In this document: one piece after another, positions 1-3,677 of the stretch | Numbering within the stretch: position 1 is the first letter of the stretch | Layout: each line of letters begins with the position of its first letter | Origin: an uncultured Eubacteriales bacterium | GTDB taxonomy: Bacteria > Bacillota > Clostridia > UBA1381 > UBA9506 | Assembly (NCBI GenBank): GCA_902478395.1 | Contig: CABSKZ010000179.1 | Location: forward strand, 1-6,150 | Reading direction: 5' to 3' | DNA: 6,150 nucleotides | Made by a program: the position numbers and the translations under genes | The notes under the pieces: generated by a model | What the model was told of the DNA's origin: nothing | Databases searched by the model: none | The model's input: the letters and a program-made list of their open reading frames with translations, nothing else

Positions 1-37
1 TGTACATTTTTCCCTGAAATTACCTGTACCTCATAAA

Positions 38-67
38 ATCATAATATTTTACCATTTCATTACACAA
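38..67 (-). promoter_or_regulatory. Weak minus-strand promoter candidate for a gene beyond the left edge
   Basis: On the minus strand TTGTGT (67-62) and TATGAT (43-38) are 18 nt apart in AT-rich DNA, and a GAGG follows about 5 nt later. The region lies past two hairpins that would isolate it from the esterase gene, so it could start a new unit reading leftwards out of the window. Such matches are common by chance in AT-rich DNA. Confidence 0.25.
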
Positions 68-197
68 ATAACACAACAATATTACGCATTTGTTTCAGAA
101 CTGTTACAAAAGCGACTCTAATGCCGGACAAACGTCACACTTTGAAACTTCTCAAAGCCCGCGGCAATATCAGTTTACAGAGGATTTCCTACCAAAT

Positions 198-247
198 AAA
201 CAGCAAAATAACGCACAAGCCATGTGCTGTGCGTTATTTTGCTGTTT
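198..247. repeat. Perfect 20-bp inverted repeat (long hairpin), possible bidirectional terminator
   Basis: The arms 198-217 and 228-247 are perfectly complementary over 20 bp around a 10-nt centre. The stem has a GC-richer inner part (ACGCACA/TGTGCGT) and an outer part made of A-rich then T-rich tracts (CAAAATAA/TTATTTTG). That arrangement would give a stem plus U-rich tract on either strand, as in bidirectional intrinsic terminators. The stem is unusually long for a terminator and the T tracts are broken by GC. A dispersed palindromic repeat or small-RNA element is an alternative. Confidence 0.85.
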
Positions 248-367
248 CGCTTCATCGTTTCGCGGCTGTTTGATTTCAATTTTGTGAAAGCCGCATTCTA
301 CCCGGCAGAAATTGCGCCGCCCAGCCACCTCCGTCCAAGCGACACAAATCGTAAACAGGTCAACAAC

Positions 368-389
368 ACTTCTTTCATAAGAGAGAAGT
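368..389 (+). terminator. AT-rich hairpin with short T tract, weak terminator candidate
   Basis: A 9-bp stem with one G-T wobble (368-376 with 381-389) closes an ATAA tetraloop and is followed on the plus strand by TTTTAA (the last stem T plus three more). The stem is AT-rich, so it would be a weak terminator; no plus-strand gene upstream needs it. It may instead be part of a structured RNA. Confidence 0.3.
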
Positions 390-497
390 TTTAAGCGGCT
401 TCCCTCTTTTCCGGCCTTCAAACCGCCCGCCGGTTTTCATGCGGCTCCGCTCATTTTACTGTTCCTTATAAAAATTCCACATCGAAAGATGCCATAG

Positions 498-533
498 AAA
501 AAGGCGCGGGAAGAAATATTCCCGCGCCTCTTT
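498..533 (-). terminator. Rho-independent terminator of the SASA esterase gene (probably bidirectional)
   Basis: A perfect 11-bp stem (502-512 with 519-529; arm AGGCGCGGGAA) closes a 6-nt loop. On the minus strand the stem is followed by a T tract (TTTTT then C). On the plus strand it is followed by CTTTTA, so it may work in both directions. It begins about 55 nt after the TGA of the esterase gene, which is where its terminator is expected. Confidence 0.85.
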
Positions 534-587
534 TATCAAAGACGGCACTTTACGCAAACGGAAAGCTCCCCCATTCCCAGTGCTATT

Positions 588-3218
588 TCACTGCACCGCA
601 AAGGAATCCGTGCGGAATGGGCTGGCTGGCAAGCCTTCGCTGTTGTACAGATTGCCGTCCATCAGCTTCTGGAACGCATAGCGCACCCCGATTACCTCGG
701 AAACGCCGGCGGCAGACACCTGCACGCTGCCGTCTCCCGTAATCTCCGCCTGCGCCGCCACATAAACGCCGTCCGGCCCGCAGACCTCGAATCCGCGCAG
801 GGGTTCTCCCCCGCCTGCCAGCAGGCCATCTCCCACGCGGCCGAACCGAACAGTTGCAGACGCCCCCTCAAACGCCACCCTGTCCGGCGTCGGCCCAGTC
901 CCCTCTATCGGTTCTTGATAGATGAGCGCGCGTGCCGCAGCAGCAAGCCGCGCCCCGACAACGTCCTTATCTCCCGGGTGCAGGTTGTCCGGGTCTCCCG
1001 CATCGGTCAGCACGGCCATCCCCACCTGGTTCATGCTGAGAAAGGTTTCCAGCTGCACCTCGCGCATCAGACGGTAGTCCCATGCGCTATAGCTTGGAAG
1101 CTGCACAAACAGGAACGGCAAATCCTCCTGCCCAAACTGGCGGCGCCACCCCTCGATAAGCGCGGGGAAATACCGCCTGTAATTCTCCGTATCGTTGTAG
1201 TTGGACTCTCCCTGATACCACACGATTCCGGCCAGCCCAAACTGCGTAAACGGATGAATCAGCGCGTTGTAAAAGCTCTCCTTCCCCTTCATATCCACAT
1301 TTGCCTCATCGATGGTCTGCGCATCCATCCATTGCTGAATGGTGGTGCCGTTAATGGCGGAAAGAATCAGCCCGACGGGAACGCCCGTGCTGCGGTGCAG
1401 CTCCCGTCCGAAATAATAGGCCGTCGCGGAAAAATTCTGCACAGTGGTCTCGCTTGCCGTGCCCCAGTTTCTTTTGGGCTCGTCGAGCGGGATGTCGGAA
1501 TACAAGTCGCCGACGGTCTGCATTTTATAGTACCGGATGTTGGGGTAATTCACCGCGTCCGCACAGTCCGCCGTTATCCGGTCCACTACCTCCTGGGAAT
1601 ACTCCGCCGTGTTTTTCAGCTTTGCCATGGTGTAAGCCATATTGGACTGCCCGCTGCACAAATATACATCCCCAATCAGGATATTTTGGAACGTTTTTTC
1701 GAACCCGTCCGCTGTCACAGTGAGCGTGTGCGTTTTTCCGTCCGCCTCCATCGGGTCGAAGCAGATGTCCCATTTGTCGCCCCGAACCACCGCGCTTTTC
1801 GCAACGCCGTTCAGCTCCGCCGTCACGGTTTTGCCCTCCGGCCCCTTGCCGACGACGTGGATATCCTTCCCGCGCTGCAGCACCATATTGTCGGAAAAAT
1901 AGGTGTTAACGCTGAAAGCGGAATACCGGTTCCCAACGTCGCTCGCCAGCGGCTTTGCCAGGGGAACCAGCGTCGCCGCCTCCCACACATACGTCTTGCA
2001 GCTCCCTCCTGTCACAAGGAAGCGCCCGTCCACCTCTGTTTCAATTGTGCCCCGCCGGGTTCCTTCCCCGAATTCCTGGGTTTTGCAGAATATGTCCACC
2101 ATCCGGCCCGACGCGTCGTAAAATGCGCAGGTCAGCATCAGAGGCGCGGCGAGGGCAGAAGGCTTCTCAAAATCCGCCTTCACCTTCGCCTTCCCTTCTC
2201 TCGGCAATTCTGAAATTACCGCATCCTCCAGAGTTGTATAATACGGCCCGGACGCCGTCAGCTTCTCCGCCTCTACAAAGCCGGGGACAAACGCGGTAAA
2301 TTGCTTTTCAGCAGGCTCCGCACCGTCCTTTTCGATTTTTGCGGTCAGAACCACTTCCCGGTCGGTTTCCTGCTGTGTGACTGCGCCGCCGCTGCTGATG
2401 ACCTCCGGCGCGCTGGAAGTCCACGTCACCGCCGTTCCGTTGTCGCCCGAAACCGGAAGCGGAAGGTCCCGCGTGACCTGCGACAAATCCCCCAGGTCCA
2501 GCGATGCTTCCGTCACCGCCACAGAAGACTGCGCATCGTTTTGATAGACCTTCAAATCATCCACATACAGGCTGCCGTGCCAGCCGAGATTCAGCGAATT
2601 CAGCGTCAGGCTGCCGACATCCGCGGCTTCTGCGCTCATCATGGCCACGTTGCTGTAAAGCGGCTTTGTGAAGTCGTCGAGATAGACGTTCATAGTGTGG
2701 TTTACTGTGTCGCACTCGATTTTAAAGTGATACCAGCGCTCTCCCGTGACCGGGCTGCCGCTTGCGACAATCCCTCTGCCCGGCGCCTTCATGGCAAGCG
2801 CGGCGTTCGGGTACGCACTGTTGTTATAGTAAAATTCCATGCTCACAATGCTTTTCTCCGCCGAGTCGCCCAGCGTTACCGAACAATAGCCCGTGTCGCT
2901 CGCCTTAACCGCGCGGATTTTAAAATCCGCAACCACATTTCCGCGCATCGGAGTCCAGGTTTTCGTGGCATATACATATTGATTGGCTGCGGAAGCCGCG
3001 TCTTTGTACAGGCGGTAGCTTTTGTCATATGCCGACGGTTCCTCCGAGATGCCCGCCGTATTGCCGCCCGAAATTCCTTTCAAGGCCCAGTCCGCCGTCG
3101 TGCCGGAATTGAAGCTCTCGTAGAAAACATTCGGCTCCGCCGCGCCCGCCGGCATAACTGGTATGCCAAAAATCAGCAGTGCGGCAAACACACAAAGCAA
3201 GCTTTTTATCCGTTTCAT
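588..3218 (-). CDS. Secreted multidomain sialate O-acetylesterase-type carbohydrate esterase (SASA family)
   Basis: An 876-residue exported esterase, expected to remove O-acetyl groups from sugars outside the cell. Residues 1-27 form a Sec signal peptide (KRIK, then a hydrophobic stretch, cleavage near AGA/A 26-27). Residues ~30-226 look like a LamG/concanavalin-type beta-sandwich ending in YVDDLKVYQ. Residues ~236-312 resemble an atrophied bacterial Ig-like domain (TWTSSAPEVIS). Residues ~341-424 are a small beta module also seen in the neighbouring protein. Residues ~435-876 are a full-length SASA-type esterase: FSDNMVLQRG (441-450), SGQSNM with nucleophile Ser525, WYQGESN (667-673), DNLH with Asp744 and His747, and the typical C-terminal ending NLYNSEGLPASPFRTD (856-871). 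The ATG at 3218 sits 7 nt after GGGAGG. No cell-wall anchor, dockerin or SLH domain is visible, so release into the medium is inferred. Block III has Gln628 where this family usually has Glu. The true substrate (sialic acid, xylan, mannan or pectin acetyl groups) cannot be told from sequence; the name reflects family, not proven activity. Confidence 0.95.
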   Translation of the reverse strand: MKRIKSLLCVFAALLIFGIPVMPAGAAEPNVFYESFNSGTTADWALKGISGGNTAGISEEPSAYDKSYRLYKDAASAANQYVYATKTWTPMRGNVVADFKIRAVKASDTGYCSVTLGDSAEKSIVSMEFYYNNSAYPNAALAMKAPGRGIVASGSPVTGERWYHFKIECDTVNHTMNVYLDDFTKPLYSNVAMMSAEAADVGSLTLNSLNLGWHGSLYVDDLKVYQNDAQSSVAVTEASLDLGDLSQVTRDLPLPVSGDNGTAVTWTSSAPEVISSGGAVTQQETDREVVLTAKIEKDGAEPAEKQFTAFVPGFVEAEKLTASGPYYTTLEDAVISELPREGKAKVKADFEKPSALAAPLMLTCAFYDASGRMVDIFCKTQEFGEGTRRGTIETEVDGRFLVTGGSCKTYVWEAATLVPLAKPLASDVGNRYSAFSVNTYFSDNMVLQRGKDIHVVGKGPEGKTVTAELNGVAKSAVVRGDKWDICFDPMEADGKTHTLTVTADGFEKTFQNILIGDVYLCSGQSNMAYTMAKLKNTAEYSQEVVDRITADCADAVNYPNIRYYKMQTVGDLYSDIPLDEPKRNWGTASETTVQNFSATAYYFGRELHRSTGVPVGLILSAINGTTIQQWMDAQTIDEANVDMKGKESFYNALIHPFTQFGLAGIVWYQGESNYNDTENYRRYFPALIEGWRRQFGQEDLPFLFVQLPSYSAWDYRLMREVQLETFLSMNQVGMAVLTDAGDPDNLHPGDKDVVGARLAAAARALIYQEPIEGTGPTPDRVAFEGASATVRFGRVGDGLLAGGGEPLRGFEVCGPDGVYVAAQAEITGDGSVQVSAAGVSEVIGVRYAFQKLMDGNLYNSEGLPASPFRTDSFAVQ
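1947..2198 (-). other. Linker/beta module before the SASA catalytic domain (related to the one in the upstream protein)
   Basis: Residues ~341-424 run MLTCAFYDASGRMVDIF ... KTYVWEAATLVPLAKP. The order of features matches the module in the upstream protein: an (A)FYD/SYD motif, G.(M/L)(V/L)D, a roughly 35-residue beta region, then K.YVW/KVMLL followed by PL.(K/C)P. It also occupies the same place, directly before the catalytic domain. Similarity is judged by eye. Confidence 0.5.
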
Positions 3219-3225
3219 GTTTCAT

Positions 3226-3231
3226 CCTCCC
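3226..3231 (-). promoter_or_regulatory. Ribosome binding site of the SASA esterase gene
   Basis: GGGAGG on the minus strand ends 7 nt before the ATG at 3218. It fixes this start over the out-of-frame ATG at 3225, which directly abuts the GGAGG and is too close to use. Confidence 0.85.
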
Positions 3232-3243
3232 ATTTCCGTCGTT

Positions 3244-3257
3244 TGGAACCGGTTTGG
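3244..3257. promoter_or_regulatory. Candidate LacI/CcpA-family operator (cre-like) in the leader of the SASA esterase gene
   Basis: TGGAACCGGTTTGG read on the plus strand has the AACCGGTT palindromic core (3247-3254) with the central CG typical of LacI-family operators. It fits the catabolite-responsive consensus TGNAANCGNTNNCA except at the last two positions. It lies between the candidate -10 and the ribosome binding site, where a bound repressor would block transcription. A local sugar-responsive LacI regulator or CcpA could bind; this is inference. Confidence 0.4.
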
Positions 3258-3266
3258 TTCTTTTTT

Positions 3267-3296
3267 ATTCTAGCATATGCTGCATCGGCCCGTAAA
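3267..3296 (-). promoter_or_regulatory. Candidate sigma-A-type promoter for the SASA esterase gene
   Basis: On the minus strand, TTTACG (3296-3291) and TAGAAT (3272-3267) are 18 nt apart. The matches to TTGACA/TATAAT are moderate. The stretch just downstream turns AT-rich (AATAAAAAAG) and transcription would start near 3260, about 40 nt before the ATG. A 10-bp palindrome AGCATATGCT (3272-3281) lies in the spacer next to the -10 and could be a second protein site or chance. Confidence 0.4.
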
Positions 3297-3677
3297 CCAT
3301 CACCTTCTGCCTGCACCTTCATTTTTCGCCATCTTCCGCGCCTGTCCCCTTGTGCTTGGGATTTTCACAACGCAAAGCGGAACCTCTGCGGACAACGAAC
3401 AAACCATCGGCAATCCCCTCCGCCGGCTCCATTCGCGTTCCGGCGGGTGCACAGGCTCTTGGCATGGCGCCCCTTCGCTTTCCGGCGCCTCTATCCCATG
3501 CCGCGGCCAAGCCTTCGGGATGGGCTGTGGATGGCTCCGCCGCGCTTTTCAATCCGGTCACAGCGCGCAAAACGCCGCATGTCCAGCCGTTCTTCCGGAT
3601 GGCCGCACACCAGGCGCGGCGCGATGCGCGTTTCCGCACAGCGCAAAATTCTCATTCCACCGAACTGGCCCGCCTGC
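3297..3677. other. Gene-free GC-rich spacer between the two esterase genes
   Basis: This stretch of about 380 bp is GC-rich, unlike the AT-rich promoter region next to it. Several frames are open on both strands, but none has a convincing start with a ribosome binding site, a recognisable family or sensible composition (they are rich in Arg, Ala, Gly and Pro). No clear rho-independent terminator for the upstream gene is visible: a GGCGCC/GGCGCC pair (3466-3489) can fold but has no T tract. Read-through into the downstream gene is therefore possible. It may be a decayed gene remnant. Confidence 0.5.

Larger units (their letters stand above)
1..497. other. Intergenic region with several inverted repeats and no supported gene
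   Basis: Positions 1-110 are AT-rich and promoter-like. The 20-bp hairpin lies at 198-247. Further possible stems are GCGGC/GCCGC (262-266 with 290-294), the 368-389 hairpin and AAACCG/CGGTTT (420-425 with 431-436). The hexamer GCGGCT occurs at 262, 395 and 441 on the plus strand and as AGCCGC at 289. Open frames here translate the hairpin arms and lack good starts, so I call no gene. A structured non-coding RNA is possible but matches no family I recognise. Confidence 0.5.

Noticed and set aside
90..287. Plus-strand frame of 65 codons
   Set aside because: It starts with TTG, reads through the hairpin, and has no ribosome binding site or family resemblance.
170..421. Minus-strand frame of 83 codons starting with TTG
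   Set aside because: It has a poor start without a clear ribosome binding site, and its C-terminus simply translates the 20-bp hairpin.
915..2213. Plus-strand open frame of 432 codons antisense to the SASA esterase
   Set aside because: Same reason: a shadow of the real coding strand, with His/Arg/Pro-rich composition and no family match.
3025..3225. Alternative ATG at 3225 for the downstream gene
   Set aside because: It is in another frame, directly abuts GGAGG, and gives a short product without a signal peptide.
3215..3322. Minus-strand 35-codon ORF whose TGA overlaps the ATG of the SASA gene (ATGA)
   Set aside because: The overlap looks like translational coupling, but the candidate promoter lies inside this ORF, its ribosome binding site is weak, and the product is basic and low in information. 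It is probably chance.
3466..3489. GGCGCC...GGCGCC hairpin as a terminator for the upstream gene
   Set aside because: The stem is only 6 bp of self-complementary sequence with a 12-nt loop and no T tract on either side.
3319..3639. Minus-strand frame of 106 codons in the intergenic spacer
   Set aside because: GTG start without a ribosome binding site; Arg/Ala/Gly-rich composition as expected for random GC-rich DNA.
3491..3655. Minus-strand 54-codon ORF starting with ATG just after the upstream gene
   Set aside because: GGTGG sits only about 1 nt before the ATG, which is too close, and the product resembles nothing known to me.
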